The notes under the pieces are model-generated. The model did not search any database, was not told the origin of the DNA, and saw nothing but the letters and a program-made list of their open reading frames with translations. A DNA stretch of 64,000 nt from Nibribacter koreensis (GTDB taxonomy: Bacteria; Bacteroidota; Bacteroidia; Cytophagales; Hymenobacteraceae): positions 124,001-188,000 of the forward strand of contig NZ_BAABGX010000003.1 of the NCBI RefSeq assembly GCF_039541795.1, written 5' to 3'. Position numbers and translations under genes: made by a program. Below, piece after piece: positions 51,248 to 59,295 of this stretch. Each line of letters begins with the position of its first letter. Position 1 is the first letter of the stretch.

Positions 51248-52231
51248 TTGAAAAAAGCACTCGTAACCGGAGGTAGTGGCTTGATTGGCCAGTTTCTACT
51301 GCAACAGTTGCAGGTGGCAGGGTATGAAGTCATAGCATTGTACAGAAACACCCCTCCATCTCATGAAGCAATAGGTCTTAAGTGGGTGGAAGGAGATGTA
51401 TTAGACCCACTGCTTTTGCATTCCCTGGTGAAGGAGGTAGAGGAGGTTTACCATTGCGCCGGCTTTGTGTCCTACTCTCCCCAAGACGCAAATGTAATGC
51501 AGCAGATAAACGTGGAGGGTACTGCTAATATTGTGGATGCCTGTCTGCAATTCCCTGAGGTGAAGCTGTGCCACGTAAGCTCCATTGCCGCCATCAACAG
51601 AAAAAAAGGAGACAGTGTCATCACAGAAGAAGCCAAGTGGGACCCCAACGAGGAGCGCTCTGTTTACGCATTTTCAAAATATGCGGCAGAGGTAGAAGTC
51701 TGGCGAGGCATCTCAGAAGGATTGAAGGCAGTCATTGTGAACCCTGCTATTGTGCTGGGACCGGCAGACTGGAAAAGAAGCAGTACGCAACTGTTCAAAT
51801 ACGCTTGGGATGAACATGCCTTTTATACCGCAGGATACGCTAACTTTGTAGACGTGAGGGATGTTGTGCAGGCCATGACCCTTTTAATGCAAGGCGATCA
51901 CTGGGGTAGACGGTTTATTCTGAATGCCCACCAAATCACGTACCAAGAGTTTTTTCAGCGCGTAGCTACTTGTTTTACTAAGAAGCCTCCAACCATCAAG
52001 GTGTCCAATTGGTTAACAGAAGTAATATGGCGCGCCGAAGCCCTAAGAGGAAAACTAATCGGTAGCAGGCCGCTTATCACCAAAGAAACCGCCCGGGTTG
52101 CCAAGGAGAAACACTTTTACAGCAACGCAAAAATTAAAGAGGCGCTAGGGTTTGAGTTTAGGCCATTAGAGGACACCTTGGCCTGGTGCTGTCAATCCTT
52201 GCAAAACAGAATAGAAAAGGCAGTCGCCTAA
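51248..52231 (+). CDS. NAD-dependent epimerase/dehydratase
   Basis: 327 aa, extended SDR fold. N-terminal Rossmann motif ALVTGGSGLIGQFLL, then VEGDVLD, VYHCAGFVSY, HVSSIAAI with the catalytic Ser, and YAFSKYAAEVEVW with the Tyr-xxx-Lys pair, so it is an active-site-complete SDR. The substrate (sugar nucleotide, steroid or flavonoid-like) is not readable; the RMLVNPAIVLGP-type stretch IVNPAIVLGPADWKRSS is common in the DFR/HSD-like branch. The start codon is TTG at 51248, as no ATG or GTG precedes the Rossmann motif. It follows the phosphatase by nine bases. Confidence 0.87.
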   Translation: MKKALVTGGSGLIGQFLLQQLQVAGYEVIALYRNTPPSHEAIGLKWVEGDVLDPLLLHSLVKEVEEVYHCAGFVSYSPQDANVMQQINVEGTANIVDACLQFPEVKLCHVSSIAAINRKKGDSVITEEAKWDPNEERSVYAFSKYAAEVEVWRGISEGLKAVIVNPAIVLGPADWKRSSTQLFKYAWDEHAFYTAGYANFVDVRDVVQAMTLLMQGDHWGRRFILNAHQITYQEFFQRVATCFTKKPPTIKVSNWLTEVIWRAEALRGKLIGSRPLITKETARVAKEKHFYSNAKIKEALGFEFRPLEDTLAWCCQSLQNRIEKAVA

Positions 52232-52297
52232 TAGAAACATTGTCGTGTGATTAGAGAGGAGCATAGAAGCCTGTGCCCACGTTGAGACTTATTTTAG

Positions 52298-53698
52298 ATG
52301 AACGATAATTTTGATGAGCTTTCTGGGGAGGAGCTAGACTTGATTGCCAAGTTTGAGCAAATGCTGGAAACCAATGGATCTGCATTCTTTGATCTTTCAG
52401 ATTTTGAGACCATTATAGACCATTACGCCAATAATTTTAACTATGCGCAGGCCCTAAAGGCGTGCGACGTGGCCATTGAACAATACCCATTCTCTACCGA
52501 AATCTTAGTAGACAAGGCACAGGTGCTAGCCATGCTAGGCGCCTTTGATGAGGCGCTGTCCATTGTAGAAGACGTCACCCAAATAAACCCAGACTCAGCA
52601 GACATTCCTTTGACCAAAGGCATCATCTTCAACCAGAAGGGTGACTTTGGCGCCGCTATAGATTATTTTAAGCAGGCGGCAGAGCTGATTGAGGATCGGG
52701 ATGACATTTATTTTAACATAGGGCTGTCTTATCAAAGCTGGGGCAAGTTTAAGGCCGCACTTAAGTACTACAAGAAGTGCCTCAAGCTAAACATGGAGAA
52801 TGAGCTGGCTTTGCAGGAATTACTCTATTGTATAGAGATTACCGGTGAAGGCGAGAACACAGTACCCTTCTTTCAGGAGTTTGTAGACGCAGATCCTTAT
52901 TCACCCATGGCTTGGTTTAATCTGGGCTTGGTGTATGGACGCATTGCAGACTATGAGAAAGCGGTAGGTGCCTATGAGTACGCTACGCTGATCAAGCCAG
53001 ATTTCCCGGCGGCGTATGTGAACCTGGCCAACAGCTTTGTGTACTTAGGCGAGTTTACCAAGGCTATTGAGGCCTTTATGCTGGCCATTGAGCACTCAGA
53101 ACCCAATGCCGACATCTACTGCAACGTGGGCGAGTGTTATGAAAAATTGTCCCAGTGGAACCTGTCGCATAAATACTATCAGAAAGCCATTGACCTGGCA
53201 CCTGACATGGACGAGGCCTGGTTTGGGATTGGCGTCATCTTGGACCTGCAAGGCAAATGGATGGAGGCGGTGCATTACTACCGCAAAGCCATTTCTTTTT
53301 ATAGCGAGAACCCAGACTACTGGATGGCGCTGGCCGCCGCCGAGTACCAGATGGGCAACATCATCTCCAGCGTAGAGGCTTATGAACAGGCTAGCGTCCT
53401 GGCTCCTCAAAATAAGGACATCTGGTTGAACTGGTCCATTATTTTATATGAGCAGGGCAATTATGAAGGGGCCGCAGATCTTTTAATGAACGCCGTAGAA
53501 CTGCAACCAGATGAAGCAGAGCTATATTACCGGTTGTGTGCCTACTGCCTGGCCGCAGGAAAATACAAACAAGCGTATAATTATTTGGAAAATGCTCTAA
53601 TTTTGGACTTCGATAAGCATAAGCTTCTATTCGACTTCTTTCCTGAACTGGAGTCACAGAGAGCCTTGGCCCGTCTGATTGACCAGTACCGTAAATAG
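52298..53698 (+). CDS. Tetratricopeptide-repeat protein
   Basis: 466 aa made of about eleven TPR units from residue 45 on (for example FSTEILVDKAQVLAMLGAFDEALSIVEDVTQINPDSADIP-type units: ALKACDVAIEQYPFST, AAIDYFKQAAELIEDRDDIYFNIGLSYQSWGKFKAALKYYKKCLKLN). It has no signal peptide and is acidic, so a cytoplasmic scaffold. Such proteins are widespread in Cytophagales with no assigned partner. It is followed by the phosphosulfolactate synthase gene after eight bases. Confidence 0.85.
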   Translation: MNDNFDELSGEELDLIAKFEQMLETNGSAFFDLSDFETIIDHYANNFNYAQALKACDVAIEQYPFSTEILVDKAQVLAMLGAFDEALSIVEDVTQINPDSADIPLTKGIIFNQKGDFGAAIDYFKQAAELIEDRDDIYFNIGLSYQSWGKFKAALKYYKKCLKLNMENELALQELLYCIEITGEGENTVPFFQEFVDADPYSPMAWFNLGLVYGRIADYEKAVGAYEYATLIKPDFPAAYVNLANSFVYLGEFTKAIEAFMLAIEHSEPNADIYCNVGECYEKLSQWNLSHKYYQKAIDLAPDMDEAWFGIGVILDLQGKWMEAVHYYRKAISFYSENPDYWMALAAAEYQMGNIISSVEAYEQASVLAPQNKDIWLNWSIILYEQGNYEGAADLLMNAVELQPDEAELYYRLCAYCLAAGKYKQAYNYLENALILDFDKHKLLFDFFPELESQRALARLIDQYRK

Positions 53699-53706
53699 CA
53701 TTTCTA

Positions 53707-54489
53707 ATGAATTACCATCTTTCCCACTTACCAGAACGCACTGCTAAACCTAGAGAGAGCGGCTTCACCATGGCCATGGACAAAGGTCTGAGCGTGCGCG
53801 AAGTAGAAAACTTTGTAGAAGTTGCCGGTGAGTACACAGACATAGTAAAGCTTGGCTGGGCCACGTCTTTTGTAACGCCCAATCTAGAAAAAAAGCTAGA
53901 AGTTTATAGAGCCGCCGGTATACCGGTATATTTTGGTGGTACGCTGTTTGAGGCGTTCATCGTTCGGGACCAGTTTGATGACTACCGCAGAATGCTGGAC
54001 AAGTTCCAGCTGACCTTTGCCGAGGTCTCTGACGGTTCCATTGAGATGGACCACGGCAAGAAATGCGAATACATCAGGACGCTGTCTGAGCAAGTGACCG
54101 TTCTTTCTGAGGTGGGTTCTAAGGACGCGGAGAAGATCATCCCGCCGTACAAGTGGATCAAACTTATGCAGGATGAACTGGACGCCGGTGCCTGGAAGGT
54201 CATTGGCGAGTCTAGAGAAGCGGGCAACGTGGGCCTTTTTAGATCTACCGGCGAGGTGCGCAGCGGTCTGGTGGAAGAGATCCTGACCAAGATTCCGTTT
54301 GAGAAAATCATTTGGGAAGCTCCGCAAAAGGCACAGCAAGTGTTCTTTATCAAACTTTTGGGCTCAAACGTAAATCTGGGCAATATATCACCTAATGAGA
54401 TCATTCCATTAGAAACCATTAGGTTAGGCTTGCGCGGCGACACGTTCACCCATTTCATTGACAAAACATTGCTAGACAAGCTGGTTTAG
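53707..54489 (+). CDS. Phosphosulfolactate synthase (ComA-like)
   Basis: 260 aa. ComA family TIM barrel that adds sulfite to phosphoenolpyruvate giving (2R)-phospho-3-sulfolactate. Family signatures: RESGFTMAMDKGLSVREVENFVEVAGEYTDIVKLGWATS, VYFGGTLFEAFIVRDQ, FAEVSDGSIEMDHGKK, TVLSEVGSKDAEKI, EARAGNVGLFR-like ESREAGNVGLFR, and IIWEAPQKAQQVFFIKLLGSNVNLGNISPNE. In methanogens it feeds coenzyme M; in Bacteroidota a role in sulfonate or sulfonolipid synthesis is a reasonable guess. Tightly spaced after the TPR gene. Confidence 0.9.
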   Translation: MNYHLSHLPERTAKPRESGFTMAMDKGLSVREVENFVEVAGEYTDIVKLGWATSFVTPNLEKKLEVYRAAGIPVYFGGTLFEAFIVRDQFDDYRRMLDKFQLTFAEVSDGSIEMDHGKKCEYIRTLSEQVTVLSEVGSKDAEKIIPPYKWIKLMQDELDAGAWKVIGESREAGNVGLFRSTGEVRSGLVEEILTKIPFEKIIWEAPQKAQQVFFIKLLGSNVNLGNISPNEIIPLETIRLGLRGDTFTHFIDKTLLDKLV

Positions 54490-54514
54490 TCATTCAACTT
54501 TATAAGTTATCCCC

Positions 54515-55162
54515 ATGGAGCTCCTCCATCAGTTTATTGACCTGTTTCTGCACCTAGACAAACACCTGAGCCAGATCATTTCTGACTACGGTACCTGGAC
54601 GTATGCCATCTTGTTCCTGATCATCTTCGTGGAGACAGGAATTGTAATTATGCCCTTTCTGCCAGGCGACTCGCTGTTATTTGCGGCTGGGGCGTTTGCG
54701 GCCACTGGGGTACTTAACGTTTGGTACCTCTTGGTGCTGTTGTTTGTGGCGGCATTCTTGGGTGATACGCTCAATTACCTGATTGGAGACTATTTTGGAC
54801 CCAGGGTGTTCAGGAAGGACTACCGTTTTCTCAAAAAGGAATACCTGATGAAGACCCAGGCCTATTATGAGAAGCACGGTGGTAAGACCATCATCTTCGC
54901 GCGCTTTATCCCCATCATCAGGACGTTTGCGCCCTTTGTGGCCGGCGTGGGCACCATGAAGTATGGCAAGTTCCTGTCTTATAATATCATTGGCGGCATC
55001 CTGTGGGTGGTGGGTTTTGTGATGGCGGGCTTCCTGTTCGGGAATATTCCGGCAGTTAAGAAAAACTTCACCATGGTGATTTTTGGCATCATCCTCATCT
55101 CCATCCTTCCGCCCATCTATGAGATTCTGAAGCAGAAATTTGGCAAGCAGACTGTCAAGTAA
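54515..55162 (+). CDS. DedA-family membrane protein
   Basis: 215 aa with about five membrane segments. VETGIVIMPFLPGDSLLFAAGAFAA and the IIFARFIPIIRTFAPFVAGVGTMKYGKF stretch are the family signature (VTT domain, membrane-embedded Arg and Pro). DedA/PopT/UptA proteins recycle undecaprenyl phosphate or flip phospholipids. Codirectional and closely spaced with comA-like and aroE. Confidence 0.92.
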   Translation: MELLHQFIDLFLHLDKHLSQIISDYGTWTYAILFLIIFVETGIVIMPFLPGDSLLFAAGAFAATGVLNVWYLLVLLFVAAFLGDTLNYLIGDYFGPRVFRKDYRFLKKEYLMKTQAYYEKHGGKTIIFARFIPIIRTFAPFVAGVGTMKYGKFLSYNIIGGILWVVGFVMAGFLFGNIPAVKKNFTMVIFGIILISILPPIYEILKQKFGKQTVK

Positions 55163-55180
55163 TCAGGATAGCAACAAGAA

Positions 55181-55927
55181 GTGGAGCAGGTAGAGCATCT
55201 ATACGGCCTGATAGGCTATAAACTTAGCCATTCGTTTTCTAAAGGCTACTTCACAGACAAATTCAAGGCAGAGGGCATTGACAACAGTGCTTATCAATTG
55301 TTTGAGCTGGATTCCATTGCAGAGCTGCCTGGGCTCATTCAAACGCATCCTAATCTGCGCGGCCTCAACGTCACCATTCCGTATAAAGAGGCCGTCCTTC
55401 CTTTTCTTGATGAATTGTCGCCGGCAGCGGCTGAGATTGGGGCTGTCAACGTCATCAAATTTGACCAAGGCAGACTGATTGGCCACAATTCAGACTACCA
55501 AGGGTTCATGCAGTCCCTGCAGGGTTTCTATCCGTGCCATTCGCAGTCTAAAGCCTTGGTACTGGGTACAGGTGGTGCGGCCAAAGCAGTCATGGCTGCG
55601 TTGGGGTACCTCAACATCTCTTATCAAGTAGTATCCAGAGAGAGAAGACCGGGCATGCTCACGTACCAGGACTTGACGCCCAGCTTAATGGCGGCCGTCT
55701 CTTTGATTGTGAACGCATCGCCGGTAGGTACCTTCCCCAATGACCAAGAGGCACCGGCCATCCCGTATGACTTGCTTTCTATGCATCATTACCTGTATGA
55801 TCTGGTGTACAACCCGCCCGTGACAGAGTTCATGAAGCGTGGCAAGGCCATGGGTGCCAAGACGATCAACGGCTATGAGATGCTATGTCTGCAGGCAGAA
55901 GTGGCCTGGCAGATCTGGAACAGCTAA
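55181..55927 (+). CDS. aroE: Shikimate dehydrogenase
   Basis: 248 aa; NADPH-dependent reduction of 3-dehydroshikimate. Substrate-binding GYKLSHSFSKGYFTDKF, the catalytic Lys in LNVTIPYKEAVLPFLDEL, VNVIKFDQGRLIGHNSDYQGF, the nucleotide motif LVLGTGGAAKAVMAAL and the closing NGYEMLCLQAEVAWQIW. A little short but complete. The start is GTG at 55181; no ATG fits. A palindromic element follows 8 bases after the stop, ending a stretch of 11.7 kb without any copy. Confidence 0.93.
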   Translation: MEQVEHLYGLIGYKLSHSFSKGYFTDKFKAEGIDNSAYQLFELDSIAELPGLIQTHPNLRGLNVTIPYKEAVLPFLDELSPAAAEIGAVNVIKFDQGRLIGHNSDYQGFMQSLQGFYPCHSQSKALVLGTGGAAKAVMAALGYLNISYQVVSRERRPGMLTYQDLTPSLMAAVSLIVNASPVGTFPNDQEAPAIPYDLLSMHHYLYDLVYNPPVTEFMKRGKAMGAKTINGYEMLCLQAEVAWQIWNS

Positions 55928-55935
55928 ACGCCTTT

Positions 55936-55973
55936 CGTTTTTAGGCTATTTTCCAGAAAACAGGCCGAAAACG
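55936..55973. repeat. 38-bp palindromic element, copy 26
   Basis: CGTTTTTAGGCTATTTT, loop CCAG, AAAACAGGCCGAAAACG, eight bases after the aroE stop. Confidence 0.92.
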
Positions 55974-56074
55974 CTTCTTCTTTTTATTTTCTATGTAGTA
56001 GGCACAGCCAGTTTCTGCCATTCTGAGTGATAGCGCTAGGTTTCAGCTGATATAAAATAGTCTTTTTCTTTGGC

Positions 56075-56082
56075 TATCTTTG
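56075..56082 (+). promoter_or_regulatory. -7 element of the ECF sigma gene
   Basis: TATCTTTG, a perfect TAnnTTTG match 15 bases before the ATG at 56097. It rules out a longer reading from 56070. Confidence 0.55.
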
Positions 56083-56096
56083 GCGTGCAACCTTTT

Positions 56097-56726
56097 ATGG
56101 TAAAAAGGACTCTTCTTACTAGAAGCCCCCACACCACCCAACCCTTGAAACTTAAGCCTGCCAAAGACCTCTCAGAAGAGGACCTGATCAAAGGTGCCGT
56201 AGCCGGGAAAAGAGAGGCGCAGCACCAGTTGTACCAGCGGTACGCAGGCAAGATGCTGGCCGTGAGTAAACGCTACGCCCGCACTGATTTTGAGGCCGAG
56301 GATATTTTGCAGGACGCCTTTTTGAAGGTGTTCACCTACCTCAAGAATTTTAAAGGGGAGTGTCCGCTGGAGTTCTGGGTCAAGCGCATAGTCATCAACA
56401 CGGCGCTCAAGCACCAGCACAGCAATAGGCACCTAACGGTGACAGACCAGGAGGAGGAATGGGACGAGGCTTCTGAACAGGAAAATTTTGACAGCCAGCA
56501 CGGATATGAAGAACTGTTGCAATTGGTAAGGGAACTGCCGCCGCGCTACCAGGCGGTCTTTAACTTGTATGCCATTGAAGGCTTTTCGCACAAAGAGATT
56601 GGCGAAATGCTGGACATTACAGAAAGTACCTCTAAGTCTCAATATTCCCGGGCCCGCGCCAGCTTGCGCCAGGCCCTGCAGAATTTAGAAAACCAATACC
56701 ATGAAAGAGTCATCGGGAGAGGATAA
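56097..56726 (+). CDS. ECF-type RNA polymerase sigma factor
   Basis: 209 aa with the two expected domains: sigma region 2 (LYQRYAGKMLAVSKRYARTDFEAEDILQDAFLKVFTYLKNFKG, EFWVKRIVINTALKH) and region 4 (LPPRYQAVFNLYAIEGFSHKEIGEMLDITESTSKSQYSRARASLRQ). The ATG at 56097 leaves a basic 35-residue leader. Its 3' end overlaps the next gene by 26 bases, so the two are coupled; that neighbour probably regulates it. The target genes are unknown. Confidence 0.92.
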   Translation: MVKRTLLTRSPHTTQPLKLKPAKDLSEEDLIKGAVAGKREAQHQLYQRYAGKMLAVSKRYARTDFEAEDILQDAFLKVFTYLKNFKGECPLEFWVKRIVINTALKHQHSNRHLTVTDQEEEWDEASEQENFDSQHGYEELLQLVRELPPRYQAVFNLYAIEGFSHKEIGEMLDITESTSKSQYSRARASLRQALQNLENQYHERVIGRG

Positions 56727-58374
56727 CAAACGGAACCGCCGCGTGGAGGACGTCTTTCGCGACGGCTTTGAGGGCGCGCAGGTGCCCCCGCCGGCACGGC
56801 TATGGGACAACCTGGACCAGGCCCTGGAAAACCAGGAGCTGAAGCACTACCGTACGCAAGCCTTTTGGTACCGCTCTGTAGCAGCTGCCTGTCTGTTGCT
56901 GTTGTTGACCGCCGGCGCCTACCTGTGGCAACAAGACCAGAGCCTTTTTGGCACTAATGAAGGGCACCTGGCCAAGGCTCCGGCTGCTAAGTCTACCCCA
57001 TCAGAAGGTGCCTCTGGCGTCAATCAAAATGCTATAAATAAGTCAGGCGAAGAGGAAAGCACGAAGGAGTCTTCCGTTTTTGGCTCAAATCCTGGAAAAC
57101 AGGCCAAAAACGAAATGGCCAGCCACCAATCCGTAGAGAGAACTACCAACAGCCTGCCTTCTAGACAAGAAGATAAAAAGCAGTCCCGTCCGTTAAGTGC
57201 AGAGACTGGGCGCATGGCTAATAGCCAGGAGAAGATAAACACTGGTGCTGTTACTTTAGGGAGCAGGGGAGAAGCCAACCCTGCGGCATTGGCTATTTCA
57301 GCTACTAATCCTAAGGCTGACGGTGCAGGCAAAGCAGCGGAAGCAGCCATCAGGAATGACGAATCTTCCTCCATGGCATCTGCCTCAGTCATGGCATTGG
57401 AGTCTTTTAAAACTAATTCTTCCCTTGCAACTACCAAGGCCGGCACAGCTGTTTCTGCAGACTCATTGATGAACACTAGAGTAGCCACCGTTCTGTACCA
57501 AGGAGAGGGAAATAACCTGCAGATGGCCAAGGTGGACGTAGAGCCAACGCCTGCGCTACCAGAAGAGAAGAAGAAGACCACGCTAAAAGGCTGGATGGTT
57601 TCTCTTTCCTACACGCCCCTGTACGCCTACGCACCCATTGCCGTGGCCGAGGCCCCCAGCCGCGAAGGCATAAGAATGTCTGCAGAGCAACAGCAAATGT
57701 ACGAGCAGTATGACCAAGCCTTGCAAGAGTACCGCGAAAGCTATTCACCTGCCTATTCTTACAGTGCTAAGCTAGGTGCCGGGTACCAGTTAAATGATCA
57801 TTGGCAAATAGAGACGGGCTTTTTGTATGGTCATAACGAGGCCACTACTACTCATTCGTTCCTCATTACCAAGGCTGACAACGTCATGAGAATCAACTCT
57901 GCAGTGCCGCGTGTGAACAGACCAGAGCCCATTGTCAAGGTGGCCTTTGAGCCAGAACTGGTGAATAACCTGGAGGCCGTAACGCCCACAGAGCGGTATC
58001 AAACCAAGTACAAGTACCAGCAGATTGGGGTTCCGTTGCGCATTGCCTACCATAAAAGCATTAGCAAGGTGTTTGCCTTTGTCTCAGGCGGGGTGAACCT
58101 GAACCTGCTGCTCAACAACCGTATTGAGTCTGACAACCAAGACGTGCAGGCCAAGCGCTACCATTACAAAGATGAGGCCTCACCGTTTAGAGCCTGGCAG
58201 TGGGCGGCGGCTACCTCTGCGGGAATTGGCTACCAGGTGAACCGTAAAATGAGCCTGACGGTGGCCCCCGAGCTTACCTATTCTTTTTCATCTGCGTTAA
58301 AGGAAAGTCAGACGCAGGCAGACCCTTACCAGGTGGGGGTGAGCATTGGTGGTAAATACCGACTTTCTAAATAA
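56701..58374 (+). CDS. Anti-sigma-like membrane protein with C-terminal beta-barrel
   Basis: 557 aa. A cytoplasmic N-terminus (about 1-55: RRVEDVFRDGFEGAQVPPPARLWDNLDQALEN) is followed by one membrane helix (about 58-78), a Ser/Ala/Glu-rich low-complexity linker (about 85-280) and a beta-barrel-like domain (about 290-557: MVSLSYTPLYAYAPI, YSAKLGAGYQLNDHWQIETGFLYG to VGVSIGGKYRLSK) of the PorT/OmpW type. The N-terminal part fits an anti-sigma factor acting on the overlapping ECF gene. Residues 125-138 of the linker come from palindromic copy 27, inserted in frame. Confidence 0.82.
   Translation: MKESSGEDNKRNRRVEDVFRDGFEGAQVPPPARLWDNLDQALENQELKHYRTQAFWYRSVAAACLLLLLTAGAYLWQQDQSLFGTNEGHLAKAPAAKSTPSEGASGVNQNAINKSGEEESTKESSVFGSNPGKQAKNEMASHQSVERTTNSLPSRQEDKKQSRPLSAETGRMANSQEKINTGAVTLGSRGEANPAALAISATNPKADGAGKAAEAAIRNDESSSMASASVMALESFKTNSSLATTKAGTAVSADSLMNTRVATVLYQGEGNNLQMAKVDVEPTPALPEEKKKTTLKGWMVSLSYTPLYAYAPIAVAEAPSREGIRMSAEQQQMYEQYDQALQEYRESYSPAYSYSAKLGAGYQLNDHWQIETGFLYGHNEATTTHSFLITKADNVMRINSAVPRVNRPEPIVKVAFEPELVNNLEAVTPTERYQTKYKYQQIGVPLRIAYHKSISKVFAFVSGGVNLNLLLNNRIESDNQDVQAKRYHYKDEASPFRAWQWAAATSAGIGYQVNRKMSLTVAPELTYSFSSALKESQTQADPYQVGVSIGGKYRLSK
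57075..57112. repeat. 38-bp palindromic element, copy 27 (inside a coding sequence)
   Basis: CGTTTTTGGCTCAAATC, loop CTGG-like, GAAAACAGGCCAAAAACG. The right arm is perfect; the inner left arm has changed so that only the outer ten pairs remain. It is read as SVFGSNPGKQAKNE. Confidence 0.9.
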
Positions 58375-58463
58375 CAATTTATCATAGAAGCCATACAATT
58401 TCGGCTACCGCTATAGGGGTCTTTGAAGGATAAGTGGTCTTATAGGTACAAGTGGAAAGATCA

Positions 58464-58703
58464 ATGAGAGTAATGCGTAAACAACAGCCAGATACTATCT
58501 TTTTCTCTAAAGTGGCCCGCACCTGGGTTCTGCTTTTCTCAGTGCCGCTGTACATTGGCAGCACCGTGCTTTGGATGAAAGAGGAGATAAAGCAGGTGTT
58601 AGCCCAAGAGCCAGCCTCACAACAGCTCATGGTTTCTTTGAAAGAACAAGTGAAGAAAACGACCCAGCCAGAGAACCTACAACAGTCGTTTATCCTGCCC
58701 TAG
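58464..58703 (+). CDS. Small membrane-anchored protein of unknown function
   Basis: 79 aa. One membrane segment (WVLLFSVPLYIGSTVLWM), then a Gln/Glu/Lys-rich helical tail (EEIKQVLAQEPASQQLMVSLKEQVKKTTQPENLQQS). The frame opens with a GTG at 58452; the ATG at 58464 has GGAAAG just upstream, and another ATG lies at 58473. Codirectional with the anti-sigma-like gene, 89 bases after it, so possibly the same transcript. Confidence 0.55.
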   Translation: MRVMRKQQPDTIFFSKVARTWVLLFSVPLYIGSTVLWMKEEIKQVLAQEPASQQLMVSLKEQVKKTTQPENLQQSFILP

Positions 58704-58748
58704 CCAAAGACGACCCGAAACCTTAACCTGTTGCAACCCAATTTTTTT

Positions 58749-59105
58749 ATGTCAATTTCCCTTAGAGGCATCTGTCTTCTTCTGGCCACTGCTTTGCTGT
58801 CTGGTGGTTGCAAGGAGGAAGAAGTAAGCCCTGTTTGTTATGAGGCCATCGTTAAAGACCAAGGCTGCGGTACTACGTTGGCTATCTTAAACAAAGAGGC
58901 GGCTTCTATTTTTGATACCCAAGCCAAAGGCGATACCGTTTTTGTAAGCACCTTTCATTTGCCGGTCAAATACCAGGTTAGGGACAAACGGCTGTACGTG
59001 ACGGTGGCACCAGCCTCTAAAGAAGAAGAACAGATTTGCCACGGCATCTATGTGCTGTACCCCAAAGCTAAAATCATCAACGTGCAGGAAACGCCCTGCT
59101 CTTAG
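58749..59105 (+). CDS. Small lipoprotein of unknown function
   Basis: 118 aa. Lipobox SGGC (Cys about 21) after a hydrophobic signal. The mature part has several cysteines (VCYEAIV, DQGCGTT, EQICHGIYVLYP, ETPCS), probably in disulfides, and a beta-rich pattern. The frame opens at a TTG at 58731, but the ATG at 58749 gives a cleaner signal. No family recognised. A terminator follows 49 bases later. Confidence 0.72.
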   Translation: MSISLRGICLLLATALLSGGCKEEEVSPVCYEAIVKDQGCGTTLAILNKEAASIFDTQAKGDTVFVSTFHLPVKYQVRDKRLYVTVAPASKEEEQICHGIYVLYPKAKIINVQETPCS

Positions 59106-59154
59106 AATATTGGTTCTCTCAAAAGAGCTATTGGTCCTATGTTTACATTTTTGG

Positions 59155-59186
59155 AAAGCGTCGTTTCATAGAAGCGGCGCTTTTTT
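59155..59186 (+). terminator. Intrinsic terminator
   Basis: Nine-pair stem AAAGCGTCG (59155-59163) with 59175-59183 (one G-T), then a T-run. Ends the transcript before uvrB. Confidence 0.8.
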
Positions 59187-59270
59187 ACGTATGTCTTTCA
59201 GGACTTAAAAAACACTAGTTTATTTAGCATTCGGCTAAACTCTCTGGCCGTGACTGGTGTTATAATACGT

Positions 59271-59278
59271 TACCTTTG
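59271..59278 (+). promoter_or_regulatory. -7 element of uvrB
   Basis: TACCTTTG, a perfect TAnnTTTG match 17 bases before the ATG; no clear -33 box and no LexA-like dyad noticed. Confidence 0.55.
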
Positions 59279-59295
59279 ACCGTATTTCAGAACGC

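Noticed and set aside
47219..52231. Complete exopolysaccharide biosynthesis cluster
   Set aside because: Only export, kinase, phosphatase and one epimerase are present; no glycosyltransferase, flippase or polymerase genes follow.
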